Assembly (NCBI GenBank): GCA_021414085.1
Contig: JAIOPC010000008.1
Coordinates: 62,001 to 126,000 of the forward strand
Direction of reading: 5' to 3'
DNA length: 64,000 nucleotides
Source: Actinomycetes bacterium
Lineage (GTDB): Bacteria; Actinomycetota; Acidimicrobiia; Acidimicrobiales; Ilumatobacteraceae
A model generated the notes under the pieces. That model did not search any database. It was not told the origin of the DNA and saw nothing but the letters and a program-made list of their open reading frames with translations. Every line of letters begins with the position of its first letter. The first letter of the stretch is position 1. The position numbers were made by a program, and so were the translations under genes. Positions 16,357 to 24,364 of the stretch are shown here, one piece after another.

Positions 16357-17696
16357 CGCTGCCAACGGTTGTCATCGTCGGCCGTCCAAACGTTGGCAAG
16401 AGCACTCTGTTCAATCGCATCGTCGGTGAACAAGTCGCCATCGTTGAGGATCGCCCGGGTGTCACCCGCGATCGCAACGAGACCGAAGCCGAGTGGCTCG
16501 GGCGTCACTTCTTGCTGGTCGATACCGGTGGTTGGTTACCCGACGGTGGGTCATCGCTCGACGAGAAGGTGAGTCGCCAGGTCGAAGCCGCGGTTCGAAC
16601 GGCCGACGTAGTTCTGTTCCTCGTCGATGCCGGAGTGGGCCTCACTGACGACGATCAGTCGCTGGCTAACTGGTTGCGCCGGATCACGGCGCCGGTTTTG
16701 ATCGTTGCCAACAAGGCCGATAACGAACGCCGCGAGAACGATCGCTGGGAGTTCATGTCGCTGGGCATCGGAGAACCGATCCCGGTGAGTGCGTTGCACG
16801 GTCGACGCGCGGGAGATCTACTCGACGAAGTTGTCGCCTTGCTACCCGGCGGCGATCGCCCCGACGTCGACGAAGTGCCCATGGAAGAGGGTCCGGCGCC
16901 GCTGTGGAATCCGAACGACGTGCCACCACCGCGAGTCGCGATTGTCGGGCGGCCCAACGTGGGCAAGAGCACACTGTTCAACCGACTGGTGGGTGAAGAT
17001 CGCTCGGTCGTCCACGACATGGCGGGCACGACGCGCGATGCGATCGACACGCTGGTGGATACGCCTGACGGTCCGATTGTCTTCGTCGACACTGCGGGCA
17101 TGCGCCGCCGCAGTCGCATCGACGACTCCGCCGAGTACTACTCGATGGTGCGTGCGTTGCGCGCGATCGACGGCAGCGACATCGCGCTCTTGGTGATCGA
17201 TGCAACTGAAGGTGTGACGAACCAAGACCAGCGGCTCGCCGAGCGCGTGGATGCGGCCGGCTGTCCGATCGTTGTGATGCTCAACAAGTGGGAGCTCGTC
17301 GACGATGCCGAGCAACGGTTGAAGGTTGCAGCCGACGTGCAGCGTCAGCTCTACTTCGTCGGAGACGCGCCGATCCTCAAGATCTCGGCACTCACTGGCA
17401 AAGGCGTCAACAAACTGCGCCCCGTACTGCAGAACGCGATCGAGCAATACCACCGGCGCGTGCCAACCCGTGATGTCAATCGCGTGATCTCAGACGCGCA
17501 GCAGCGCCAACCAGCCGGCCATGGCCTCAAGGTGATGTATGCGCTGCAAGGGGCCACCGATCCGCCGACGTTCACGCTGTTCGTCAACCGCGAATTGCCA
17601 GCGACCTATCTGCGCTATCTGGAACGCAGCATCCGCGAGGCGTTCGAGTTCGGCTCGACACCGATCAAACTGCGCGTGCGTAAACGAAGCGAGTAG
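16353..17696 (+). CDS. der: Ribosome assembly GTPase Der (EngA)
   Basis: 447-residue tandem-domain GTPase that acts in 50S subunit maturation. Both GTPase domains are complete: GRPNVGKST near residue 9 and again near residue 200, DTGG and DTAG switch II motifs, NKAD and NKWE G4 motifs, and a carboxy-terminal KH-like domain ending in basic RVRKRSE. It starts at ATG 16353 overlapping the DUF512 stop by 4 bp. A small zinc-ribbon membrane protein gene begins 5 bp after its stop. Confidence 0.97.
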   Translation: MTLPTVVIVGRPNVGKSTLFNRIVGEQVAIVEDRPGVTRDRNETEAEWLGRHFLLVDTGGWLPDGGSSLDEKVSRQVEAAVRTADVVLFLVDAGVGLTDDDQSLANWLRRITAPVLIVANKADNERRENDRWEFMSLGIGEPIPVSALHGRRAGDLLDEVVALLPGGDRPDVDEVPMEEGPAPLWNPNDVPPPRVAIVGRPNVGKSTLFNRLVGEDRSVVHDMAGTTRDAIDTLVDTPDGPIVFVDTAGMRRRSRIDDSAEYYSMVRALRAIDGSDIALLVIDATEGVTNQDQRLAERVDAAGCPIVVMLNKWELVDDAEQRLKVAADVQRQLYFVGDAPILKISALTGKGVNKLRPVLQNAIEQYHRRVPTRDVNRVISDAQQRQPAGHGLKVMYALQGATDPPTFTLFVNRELPATYLRYLERSIREAFEFGSTPIKLRVRKRSE

Positions 17697-17701
17697 ACGT
17701 C

Positions 17702-17962
17702 ATGCCATGGTGCGAGGAATGCGCGAAATACTGGACGCTGTCAGCGATGAAGGAGGACGGCACCTGTCCCAAGTGCGGTCGCCCGGTGGCCGCACAGCAG
17801 CCGAGCGCGCGCCAACCCATCACTGCGAAGAACCTGAACCTTCATCGACTCGCCGCTGGCGAAGGCGACGAAGCCGACATGAAGGCGCCGTGGCATTTCA
17901 AGCTGCTGATGGTCATGCTTGGCGCGTACCTCGTCTACCGGGTCGTTTATCTGTTCGTGTAG
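17702..17962 (+). CDS. Small zinc-ribbon membrane protein
   Basis: 86 residues. Two CxxC pairs (C4/C7 and C22/C25) form a zinc-ribbon-like head, followed by a polar linker and one carboxy-terminal transmembrane helix (HFKLLMVMLGAYLVYRVVYLF). It is probably anchored with the zinc head in the cytoplasm. It lies 5 bp after der and is likely cotranscribed with it. Function unknown; similar small proteins near der are seen in other actinobacteria as far as I recall. Confidence 0.75.
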   Translation: MPWCEECAKYWTLSAMKEDGTCPKCGRPVAAQQPSARQPITAKNLNLHRLAAGEGDEADMKAPWHFKLLMVMLGAYLVYRVVYLFV

Positions 17963-18009
17963 GTCGGGCATCTAGCCGGATAGGCTCGCCGACGCATCAC
18001 GGAAGTAAA

Positions 18010-18084
18010 CGGGCTGTGGCGCAGCTTGGTTAGCGCGCTTGTCTGGGGGACAAGAGGCCGGGAGTTCAAATCTCCCCAGCCCGA
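18010..18084 (+). tRNA. tRNA-Pro (anticodon GGG)
   Basis: Complete cloverleaf: acceptor CGGGCTG pairs with CAGCCCG, D stem GCGC/GCGC, anticodon stem CTTGT/ACAAG with loop CTGGGGG (anticodon GGG at 18045-18047), T stem GGGAG/CTCCC with loop TTCAAAT, discriminator A. CCA is not encoded. No integrase or repeat of the 3' end is seen nearby. Confidence 0.95.
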
Positions 18085-18106
18085 CAATTGCAAGCCTGGA
18101 GATTGG

Positions 18107-19930
18107 CTATCTGTCGGAGACGACCCACCAGCCGTTGAGGTCAACGATGAAGTTCGTGGCTTCCAGCGTGTACAAACATCCGGCCAATTCCTCACCGACG
18201 CCAACGATCGCCCCGTTGGCGTTCGCCTCTCCAACTCGTTGGTTCACCGTCGAGACGTTCGGCAGTGCTTCGCCGCATTGAAAGGCGGTCGAGAATCCGC
18301 CGCTGCTATCTGCCACGGCCGTGACGTTGACGCTGACCGCGAGTGTCGGCACTCCAGCCGATGGCACATCGAATTCAACCTGGCTGCCGGCCTCGGTGAT
18401 GTTGTGCGGTCGTGTGTCGAGCAGTCGAATCGGCGCGGCCGGCAAGTAATCGAGTTGGCCATCAGGAAGAAACACCGATGTCACGTCGACGATGACATCC
18501 ACTTCGGCCGACGCAAACACGCACACCACTCCGCCGGCGCCCGTGGCGGCGATCGCATTGTTTGGTCGGGCCTCGCCCTCGGCGAAGTTCACGGTCGACG
18601 CATTCGGTAACGGTCCGCACGGGAAGACGGTGAGATAGCCCGCAGCGCTGGCTCCCGACGCGGTCACATTGAGCGCCACCGCGGACGCGTTCGGTTCTCC
18701 CGTTTCCACCGTGAGGACGTCACCTGCGGAAAGTCGGGTCGAGCCACCGATTCCCAAGCGCGTGTCGGCAACGCGGTGCGGAACGGCAGGCGTCATGCTG
18801 GCATCGCCCGCGGGCGAGAACCAACCATTGACGTCAATGATTACGTTCACGGCAACCGACGCGTACACACAGACGTAGCCGTCGGTCGCCAGTGTCGCGA
18901 TTGTCGAGTTGGCGACGGTTTGCCCGACGCCAAAGTTCACTGTCGATACGTTCGGCGCTGCCGCAGTGCACGGATACACCGTAAGAAATCCCGCAGCGGC
19001 AGGTTCGACTGCGGTGACGTTCAGCGCTGCGGCAGAGACGTTCGCAGGTACGCCCGTCGTGTTCGCAACGCGAACGCGCAGAACCTTGCCGCTCACTTGC
19101 GGGAAGAACCAGTCAGGCGTGAAACGGGTGTCGGCAACTCTTACGGGGTCGATTCCGGTGAAGCGGGTCTTCTCGATTGGTCGCGTGATGTCGACGAAGT
19201 TGTTGTTCGTGCTGATGCCGCCGGCTCGAGAAAGCGCACGACCATCCACCCCTGTGCCCTCACCGATGCTGATCGAGCCTTGGCTCATGATCGTTCCGAT
19301 GACGGTTGCGTGAGCGCCGATTGTGACCGAGCCAGTGACCTGCCAAAAGACGCCAGCGACCTGCGCCCCATTCAGCAATCGGACCTCGCTGAACGCGTCG
19401 AACGTCAGCGACGGCCCGGCTTGCAGGATGAAGACGGCGTTCGGGTCGCCTCCGCCGTCGAGCAAAAGAACGCCCGCGTTCGCGAGCCCGTTCGCCGAGT
19501 GGTACACCCCCGGAGGCAGCGTCCGTCCGCTGACATCACCCTCGAGCGTGGCGCTAGGCGTTCGACTGGCGGCGTCCGCGTATGCGGTGCTCAGCGCCCT
19601 CTGCGCCGCCGTTGAGTGCGAATCGCTGTAGTGGACAGCGCCCGTGATCTCGCCTGGAGGGAAGCCCGAAATGCGGCCGAGGGTGCTCACCCCGACGTTT
19701 CCGCGGACAATCGTGTGTGGGGCCTCTGGCGCGTTGGGCGTGTTGACGATGTAGTTGGCACTGAGCAGTGAGTACGTGCCAGCGACTCCAAGTGCGATGG
19801 GGGCGGTGGCGGAAACGGAGGAGCGTGGTGCGGGGGGAGCGGCGGACCCCTGGACGGAAGTCGCGGTCACGCCGGTGAGCACAGCCGCGCCTGTGAACGC
19901 GAACAGTCCGGTGACGAACCAATGCTTCAT
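18107..19930 (-). CDS. Secreted ice-binding-like (DUF3494) protein with three RLLDTR modules
   Basis: 607-residue exported protein. A signal peptide covers about residues 1-30 (MKHWFVTGLFAFTG start, cleavage after VQGSA likely). Residues ~48-248 match the DUF3494 ice-binding fold: TYSLLSANYIVN, GNVGVS, LPPGVYHS, FILQAG, VFWQVTGSVTIGAHA, GTIMSQGSI. Three ~115-residue beta modules follow at ~260-372, 384-488 and 500-604, each opening with PxR(V/L)xDTR and ending near VDVNGWF. An in-frame ATG at 19975 would lengthen the n-region by 15 residues. The frame stays open to 20206, but that overlaps the divergent SRAP gene. Confidence 0.8.
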   Translation of the reverse strand: MKHWFVTGLFAFTGAAVLTGVTATSVQGSAAPPAPRSSVSATAPIALGVAGTYSLLSANYIVNTPNAPEAPHTIVRGNVGVSTLGRISGFPPGEITGAVHYSDSHSTAAQRALSTAYADAASRTPSATLEGDVSGRTLPPGVYHSANGLANAGVLLLDGGGDPNAVFILQAGPSLTFDAFSEVRLLNGAQVAGVFWQVTGSVTIGAHATVIGTIMSQGSISIGEGTGVDGRALSRAGGISTNNNFVDITRPIEKTRFTGIDPVRVADTRFTPDWFFPQVSGKVLRVRVANTTGVPANVSAAALNVTAVEPAAAGFLTVYPCTAAAPNVSTVNFGVGQTVANSTIATLATDGYVCVYASVAVNVIIDVNGWFSPAGDASMTPAVPHRVADTRLGIGGSTRLSAGDVLTVETGEPNASAVALNVTASGASAAGYLTVFPCGPLPNASTVNFAEGEARPNNAIAATGAGGVVCVFASAEVDVIVDVTSVFLPDGQLDYLPAAPIRLLDTRPHNITEAGSQVEFDVPSAGVPTLAVSVNVTAVADSSGGFSTAFQCGEALPNVSTVNQRVGEANANGAIVGVGEELAGCLYTLEATNFIVDLNGWWVVSDR

Positions 19931-20098
19931 CACCGATCGATTTCCACGCCTGCGGGGTGGAGCGATAGAGGACATGTCGCCGCTGTCTTTCGAGTGCCGT
20001 CCCGATTGGGGAGTACAAGGGGGATGTACGGCCTTGTATCGGCCCGCTAGAACCGCTGCTAAAGCTCCTACGCGCAATAGGGCACGACGACCAGGCGA

Positions 20099-20104
20099 TA
20101 AGTT
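20099..20104 (+). promoter_or_regulatory. -10 element, probable leaderless promoter of SRAP gene
   Basis: TAAGTT, 7 nt before ATG 20112. Confidence 0.4.
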
Positions 20105-20111
20105 GCCGTTG

Positions 20112-20828
20112 ATGTGCGGCCGCTTTGTCTCGTCGAGCTCCGCCGATGCGATTTCGAAGTTCTTCGGGGCCTCGTTTGAAGGCGAGGCGCTGCCAGCCAA
20201 CTTCAACGTCGCACCAACGCAGGATGTGCTCGCAGTCCTCGCCGATGCGAGCGGCGAGCGCTCGGTGCAGACGTTTCACTGGGGACTCGTGCCGAGCTGG
20301 GCGAAAGACACCAAGATCGGCTCGAAGATGATCAACGCCCGATCCGAGACGATCGCGGAGAAGCCCGCATTCAAGGGCCTGTTCAAGAAACATCGCCTAC
20401 TCATCCCCATGGACGGCTTCTACGAGTGGCAGCAAGGCGTTGAGGGTGGGCCCGTCACGAAGGCGGGCAAGCCGGTCAAGACGCCGATGTTCATCCATCG
20501 CGCCGACGGCGAACTGCTGGCGGTTGCCGGTCTCTGGGCGACGTGGCGAGATCGCGCCCTAGGGCCAGATGCGCCGTGGCTGCATAGCTGCACCGTGATC
20601 ACCACAGCGGCCAACGAGACGATGGCACCTGTTCACAATCGGATGCCGGTGATTTTGCCGGCGAACAAATGGAGTGAGTGGCTCGACCCGACCAATGGCG
20701 ACCTCACTGCTTTGCAGGGGCTGTTGCTACCGGCGGCGAACGACGTGTTGACGATGCACGCAGTGAGCACCGAGGTAAACAATGCACGCAACACCGGCTC
20801 GCAGCTGATCGAGCCGGTGGCGCTATAG
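20112..20828 (+). CDS. SOS-response-associated peptidase / abasic-site cross-linking protein (SRAP, YedK-like)
   Basis: 238-residue SRAP-domain protein that forms a thiazolidine cross-link with abasic sites in single-stranded DNA. The mature amino terminus is Cys2 (MCGRF), as the chemistry requires, which fixes the start at ATG 20112. Other family marks are NVAPTQDVLAV (Asn), WGLVPSW, NARSETIAEKPAFK, DGFYEW (catalytic Glu) and HNRMPVIL (His). Its stop TAG overlaps the convergent HIT gene stop in the palindrome CTATAG. Confidence 0.93.
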   Translation: MCGRFVSSSSADAISKFFGASFEGEALPANFNVAPTQDVLAVLADASGERSVQTFHWGLVPSWAKDTKIGSKMINARSETIAEKPAFKGLFKKHRLLIPMDGFYEWQQGVEGGPVTKAGKPVKTPMFIHRADGELLAVAGLWATWRDRALGPDAPWLHSCTVITTAANETMAPVHNRMPVILPANKWSEWLDPTNGDLTALQGLLLPAANDVLTMHAVSTEVNNARNTGSQLIEPVAL

Positions 20829-21215
20829 CGCCTCGCGAATCGCTGCCGCGGCAGCTTCCAATTCGGCTCGATCGACGTTGGTCGCGGCGGTCGCGAAGTC
20901 GAACTGCCCGATGTGGGTCGTCGGGATCACGTGGATGTGCGCGTGGGGCACTTCGTAGCCAGCGATGATCAAGCCAACGCGTTCACAACGCAGCGCCACT
21001 TGCTGCGCCTTCCCGATGCGCTGCGCGACCGCGAAGAGATGTGCTGCGAGATCGGCGGGGACGTCGATCCAGTGATCGATCTCGGCGATCGGGACAACGA
21101 GCGCGTGCCCGGGCGCCAACGGGTTGACCGATAGAAAGACCACGCATTGGTCGTCCCTGTGCACAAACGTGCCGGGGATTTCTCCGTTGATAATGCGGGT
21201 GAAGACAGTCGCCAT
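20823..21215 (-). CDS. HIT-family nucleotide hydrolase/transferase
   Basis: 130-residue histidine-triad protein of the Hint/HIT type. Motifs are RIINGEIP near the start, FLSVNPLAPGHALVVP, and the triad HAHIHVIP near residue 100. Such proteins hydrolyse nucleoside phosphoramidates or dinucleotides. ATG 21215 was chosen by family length; TACTAT lies 9 nt upstream. Divergent from the phosphatidyltransferase gene by 33 bp. Confidence 0.9.
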   Translation of the reverse strand: MATVFTRIINGEIPGTFVHRDDQCVVFLSVNPLAPGHALVVPIAEIDHWIDVPADLAAHLFAVAQRIGKAQQVALRCERVGLIIAGYEVPHAHIHVIPTTHIGQFDFATAATNVDRAELEAAAAAIREAL

Positions 21216-21224
21216 CAGCAGGGC

Positions 21225-21230
21225 ATAGTA
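21225..21230 (-). promoter_or_regulatory. -10 element, probable leaderless promoter of HIT gene
   Basis: TACTAT on the minus strand, 9 nt before ATG 21215. Confidence 0.4.
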
Positions 21231-21234
21231 CTTG

Positions 21235-21240
21235 TACGCT
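21235..21240 (+). promoter_or_regulatory. -10 element, probable leaderless promoter of phosphatidyltransferase gene
   Basis: TACGCT, 8 nt before ATG 21249. Confidence 0.45.
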
Positions 21241-21248
21241 CGCCACCG

Positions 21249-21869
21249 ATGGACTCTGCTCAGGTCAAGCCAGAACAACTCTCGTCGCACAAGTACCTCA
21301 CCGCACCCAACGCTTTCACGCTGGTCCGGCTGTGTTGCATCCCGCTGTTTCTGTGGATGCTGTTTGGTCGCGACAACGTTGCCGGGGCCGCGTTCTTGTT
21401 GGGTGGTCTCGGCGCCACCGACTGGGTCGACGGCTGGCTCGCCCGACACTTCAACCAGACCAGCGAGTTCGGCAAGATGTTCGATCCCACCGCAGACCGC
21501 CTGTTGTTCATCGTGGCGATCACCGGAATCCTCATCAAGGGGATCCCACCTCTGTGGTTCTTCTGGCTGGTGATTGCGCGGGAAGTGATCGTTGGCGGAA
21601 CGATCGCGATCGCAACCCTGGCCTTCAAGATGAAGCGCTTCGACGTCACCTGGTGGGGCAAGACGGCCACCTTCTTGCTCATGTTCGCCATTCCTGGCTT
21701 CATGATCGGCCACTCCGATTTCACCGCTCACAAAGCGTTCTTGATCGCCGCCTGGATCCTGGCAATTCCCGGACTGGCACTGAGCTACTACACCGGTCTG
21801 GCGTACGCCCCGACAATCCGCGCCAGCGTGAAGGCCGGCCGTGGAGGCGCAGGAAACGAGCGCGGCTAA
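21249..21869 (+). CDS. pgsA: CDP-alcohol phosphatidyltransferase (PgsA-like)
   Basis: 206-residue membrane enzyme that transfers a phosphatidyl group from CDP-diacylglycerol, most likely to glycerol 3-phosphate. The diagnostic motif D-x2-DG-x2-AR-x9-G-x3-D-x3-D is complete from DWVDGWLAR to MFDPTAD, about residues 58-85. Five to six hydrophobic helices follow the usual pattern. ATG 21249 was chosen because TACGCT lies 8 nt upstream. Position next to gcvH matches pgsA2 of Mycobacterium. The final TAA overlaps the gcvH -10. Confidence 0.88.
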   Translation: MDSAQVKPEQLSSHKYLTAPNAFTLVRLCCIPLFLWMLFGRDNVAGAAFLLGGLGATDWVDGWLARHFNQTSEFGKMFDPTADRLLFIVAITGILIKGIPPLWFFWLVIAREVIVGGTIAIATLAFKMKRFDVTWWGKTATFLLMFAIPGFMIGHSDFTAHKAFLIAAWILAIPGLALSYYTGLAYAPTIRASVKAGRGGAGNERG

Positions 21870-21872
21870 CCT
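21867..21872 (+). promoter_or_regulatory. -10 element, probable leaderless promoter of gcvH
   Basis: TAACCT, 6 nt before ATG 21879; the first three bases are the stop codon of the phosphatidyltransferase gene. Confidence 0.4.
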
Positions 21873-21878
21873 GGCCGC

Positions 21879-22259
21879 ATGCAGGTACCGTCAGAGCTTC
21901 GTTACACCAGCGACCACGAGTGGGTCGCCATCACTGGCAGCCGAGTGCGAGTCGGTATCACCGACTACGCGCAAGATGCACTGGGCGACATCGTCTACGT
22001 GCAGGTGCCTGCAACCGGCAGTTCGGTGTCGGCTGGCGACGCGTTCGGCGAAGTTGAAAGCACCAAATCGGTCAGCGATATCTACGCGCCGGTGTCAGGT
22101 TCTGTCGTGGCCGTCAACGAGGCGCTCGCTAGCGCGCCCGAGTCGGTGAACTCCGATCCGTACGGCAACGGATGGCTGTGCGAGATCGAGTGCAGCGATG
22201 TCAGTCAGCTCGACTCGCTGCTCGACGCGGCGGCATATCAAGCACTCATCGCGGGGTAG
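21879..22259 (+). CDS. gcvH: Glycine cleavage system H protein
   Basis: 126-residue lipoyl carrier of the glycine cleavage system; it shuttles the aminomethyl group between GcvP, GcvT and the lipoamide dehydrogenase. The lipoylated Lys is in VESTKSVSD near residue 63, inside the hammerhead fold that ends in PVSGSVVAVNE. gcvT is 2.6 kb downstream on the same strand; gcvP is separate, on the opposite strand. Confidence 0.96.
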   Translation: MQVPSELRYTSDHEWVAITGSRVRVGITDYAQDALGDIVYVQVPATGSSVSAGDAFGEVESTKSVSDIYAPVSGSVVAVNEALASAPESVNSDPYGNGWLCEIECSDVSQLDSLLDAAAYQALIAG

Positions 22260-22262
22260 TCT
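22257..22262 (+). promoter_or_regulatory. -10 element, probable leaderless promoter of FHA gene
   Basis: TAGTCT, 6 nt before ATG 22269; it begins with the gcvH stop codon. Confidence 0.4.
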
Positions 22263-22268
22263 TCGCCG

Positions 22269-22754
22269 ATGGCCTACGTGTTCTGCAACCAGTGCGGGCA
22301 CCGAAACCCGCCCGACTCGGGCTTCTGCTCATCATGCGGTGGAGTGCTGGATCACATTGATGATCACACGATCACAATTGCCAAGGTCGACCCGCTGCAA
22401 GAGGCGCCTGGTCCCGACGACGATGTCGTCGTCAACCTGCGCGACCTGTCCACCAGTTCCGCATCGCTTGTGGTGCGCAACGGTCCGCAAGCTGGCGTTG
22501 CACTCACAATCGACGACGACCTCACTCGGTTAGGGCGTGCCACCGATTGCGAGATCAGCCTCGACGACATCACTGTGTCGCGTTGGCACGCTGAGATCTT
22601 GCGCGAGGGCGACAATTACCGAGTGCGCGATGCAGGATCGCTGAACGGGACGTACGTCAACAACAAACGTATCGATGAGGCGCCACTCCATCAGGGCGAC
22701 GAATTGCAGGTTGGCAAGTTCCGTATGGTCTTCTTCCACAAAGGCGACGGTTGA
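22269..22754 (+). CDS. FHA-domain protein, GarA/OdhI-like, with N-terminal zinc ribbon
   Basis: 161 residues. Residues ~7-24 hold two CxxC pairs (CNQCG and CSSCG), a short zinc ribbon. A linker rich in Asp leads to an FHA domain (~70-158) with GR, LDDITVSRWHAE and DAGSLNGTYVN, the phosphothreonine-binding residues. The FHA part and the gene order are those of GarA/OdhI, which bind 2-oxoglutarate dehydrogenase and glutamate-metabolism enzymes. The phospho-accepting ETTS/ETTxxF-type tail of GarA is not visible; the zinc ribbon takes its place. Control of 2-oxoglutarate/glutamate flux is therefore likely but the switch may differ. Confidence 0.85.
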   Translation: MAYVFCNQCGHRNPPDSGFCSSCGGVLDHIDDHTITIAKVDPLQEAPGPDDDVVVNLRDLSTSSASLVVRNGPQAGVALTIDDDLTRLGRATDCEISLDDITVSRWHAEILREGDNYRVRDAGSLNGTYVNNKRIDEAPLHQGDELQVGKFRMVFFHKGDG

Positions 22755-22758
22755 GCGA

Positions 22759-23682
22759 GTGGGAGACCGTCCGTATCTGTCGATCGGCGAAGTCCTGGGG
22801 ATGCTGCTTGAGGAGTTTCCTGACGTCAGCATCTCCAAGATTCGTTTCCTGGAGAGCCAGGGGCTGATCGACCCCGAACGCACACCGTCGGGGTATCGCA
22901 AGTTCTACGACGCCGATGTCGATCGCTTACGCGTGATCCTGCGCGAGCAACGTCAGAACTTCCTTCCGCTGCGCGTCATTCGCGATCGGCTGGAGAGCGG
23001 CCAAATCGACGACAGCGGGCCGATGACCCCGCCGCGCGGATTGCGCAACGTCACGGTGCTCGATACCGGCTACGGCACGAGCTACGACGAAACTGGCGAT
23101 CTGGTAGTCGCCGCCGGCACGGTCGTGCCGACTGCGCATCACCCCGCGGCCCAAGCGCAAGTCCGCGTTGCGCCGCAGCCGACTCCGGTGATGGCGAAAG
23201 GCACAACTACCCGTCCGCAAACCTCGGCGCCCACGTCACGTGCCACCGTCACCCCGAATGGTCGCGAGGCTGTGCAACATGTCGACCCAGTGCCTGCTCG
23301 ATACGAAGCACTGCTCGGCAGCGAACTGTGCGTGCGCGCTGGCATCACCGGCGCGCAACTCGCTGACCTGGTCGCGTTCGGTCTTGTTGTCGCCACTGGC
23401 ACTGGCAGCAATGCGTTGTACTCCGCCGCCGACGTCGCGATCGTCACCGCCGCCGCTGGCCTCCTTGCGCGCGGCGTGGACGCGCGGCACCTGCGCCAAT
23501 GGCGGCGATCGGCCGAACGCGAGGCAGCACTGTTCGAGCAGTTGATCCTGCCGTTGATTCGCCAGCGCAATCCGCAGAGCCGACAACTTGCGGCGAAAAC
23601 TATTAGCGACCTCTCGACGCTTGGTGGCGACCTGCGAGCCTCAATCTTGCGGGCCTTGTTGCAAGAGCATCTCGAAACCTGA
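22759..23682 (+). CDS. ftsR: MerR-family regulator, FtsR/Rv1828-like
   Basis: 307-residue transcription regulator. An amino-terminal MerR winged helix (LSIGEVLGMLLEEFPDVSISKIRFLESQGLI, PSGYRKFYDADVDRL) is followed by a long Pro/Thr-rich linker and a carboxy-terminal helical domain. Its place directly after the FHA gene matches FtsR (activator of ftsZ) of Corynebacterium and Rv1828 of Mycobacterium. GTG 22759 was taken, 4 nt after the FHA stop; the frame is open upstream inside the FHA gene. The symbol rests on synteny and domain layout. Confidence 0.83.
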   Translation: MGDRPYLSIGEVLGMLLEEFPDVSISKIRFLESQGLIDPERTPSGYRKFYDADVDRLRVILREQRQNFLPLRVIRDRLESGQIDDSGPMTPPRGLRNVTVLDTGYGTSYDETGDLVVAAGTVVPTAHHPAAQAQVRVAPQPTPVMAKGTTTRPQTSAPTSRATVTPNGREAVQHVDPVPARYEALLGSELCVRAGITGAQLADLVAFGLVVATGTGSNALYSAADVAIVTAAAGLLARGVDARHLRQWRRSAEREAALFEQLILPLIRQRNPQSRQLAAKTISDLSTLGGDLRASILRALLQEHLET

Positions 23683-23698
23683 TCGCCTGCCAGCCGGA

Positions 23699-23704
23699 TA
23701 CGAT
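23699..23704 (+). promoter_or_regulatory. -10 element, probable leaderless promoter of DUF151 gene
   Basis: TACGAT, 7 nt before GTG 23712. Confidence 0.45.
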
Positions 23705-23711
23705 CTGCGTC

Positions 23712-24206
23712 GTGATCCGTCTGGAACTCCTCGGAGTACGCGTCGAGTTGCCCGCCAACACGCCGGTTGTGATGCTGCGCGAAGATCGCCCGGAAGCTGC
23801 CCGCGTCCTGCCGATACTCATTGGCGGTCCAGAGGCATCGGCAATTCACAGCGCTATGGAAGGCATCGCTCCGCCACGGCCGCTCACCCACGATTTGCTG
23901 GTGACTATCTTGCAGACCCTTGGCGCCACACTCGAGCGCGTGGTGATCACCGAAGTGCGCGAACACACCTTCTTCGCCGAGCTGCACCTGCGGACTGCCG
24001 GGGGAGAAGCGGTGGTGTCGTGTCGACCCAGCGACGCCATTGCTCTGGCAGTGCGTACGAGTACGCCGATCTTCGCTGAGGAAGCGTTGCTCGACGAAGC
24101 CGCGGTCGAGCCAGCGGTGGTGGACGAGGGTGACGACGAGGAAGCAATTCTCGACGAGTTCCGCGACTTCCTCGACGACATCAGCCCCGACGATTTCGCC
24201 GGCTAA
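23712..24206 (+). CDS. Bifunctional nuclease-domain protein (DUF151)
   Basis: 164-residue protein with the DUF151 / bifunctional nuclease domain over most of its length: VMLREDRPEAARVLPILIGGPEA, RPLTHDLL and CRPSDAIALAVR are family hallmarks. The last ~40 residues are strongly acidic (DEGDDEEAILDEF). Orthologues (Rv1829) sit between the same two MerR genes. Plant homologues have DNase and RNase activity; the bacterial role is not established. Confidence 0.9.
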   Translation: MIRLELLGVRVELPANTPVVMLREDRPEAARVLPILIGGPEASAIHSAMEGIAPPRPLTHDLLVTILQTLGATLERVVITEVREHTFFAELHLRTAGGEAVVSCRPSDAIALAVRTSTPIFAEEALLDEAAVEPAVVDEGDDEEAILDEFRDFLDDISPDDFAG

Positions 24207-24256
24207 CCCGCCGCGGCTCCACGCGCGTACCGCGCGAGCTTTCGCGCGCAGAGTGC

Positions 24257-24285
24257 TTGACGGATGCGGCTGCTAGCCGTACGAT
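24257..24285 (+). promoter_or_regulatory. Sigma-70-type promoter of second MerR gene
   Basis: TTGACG (24257-24262), 17-bp spacer, TACGAT (24280-24285). The transcript would have a leader of about 70-75 nt before ATG 24365, with GAGAGG as ribosome-binding site. It is the best classical promoter seen in the window. Confidence 0.65.
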
Positions 24286-24364
24286 GGCGTGCCTGTTACA
24301 CGGGCGTAGTTACCAGCGTGTGATGCGCGAAACGCCGCCAGGGCGGGAACTGAGAGGCAGCAAG

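Noticed and set aside
18010-18084. tRNA-Pro as an integration site of a mobile element
   Set aside because: No integrase, repeat of the tRNA 3' end, or change of base composition was seen nearby.
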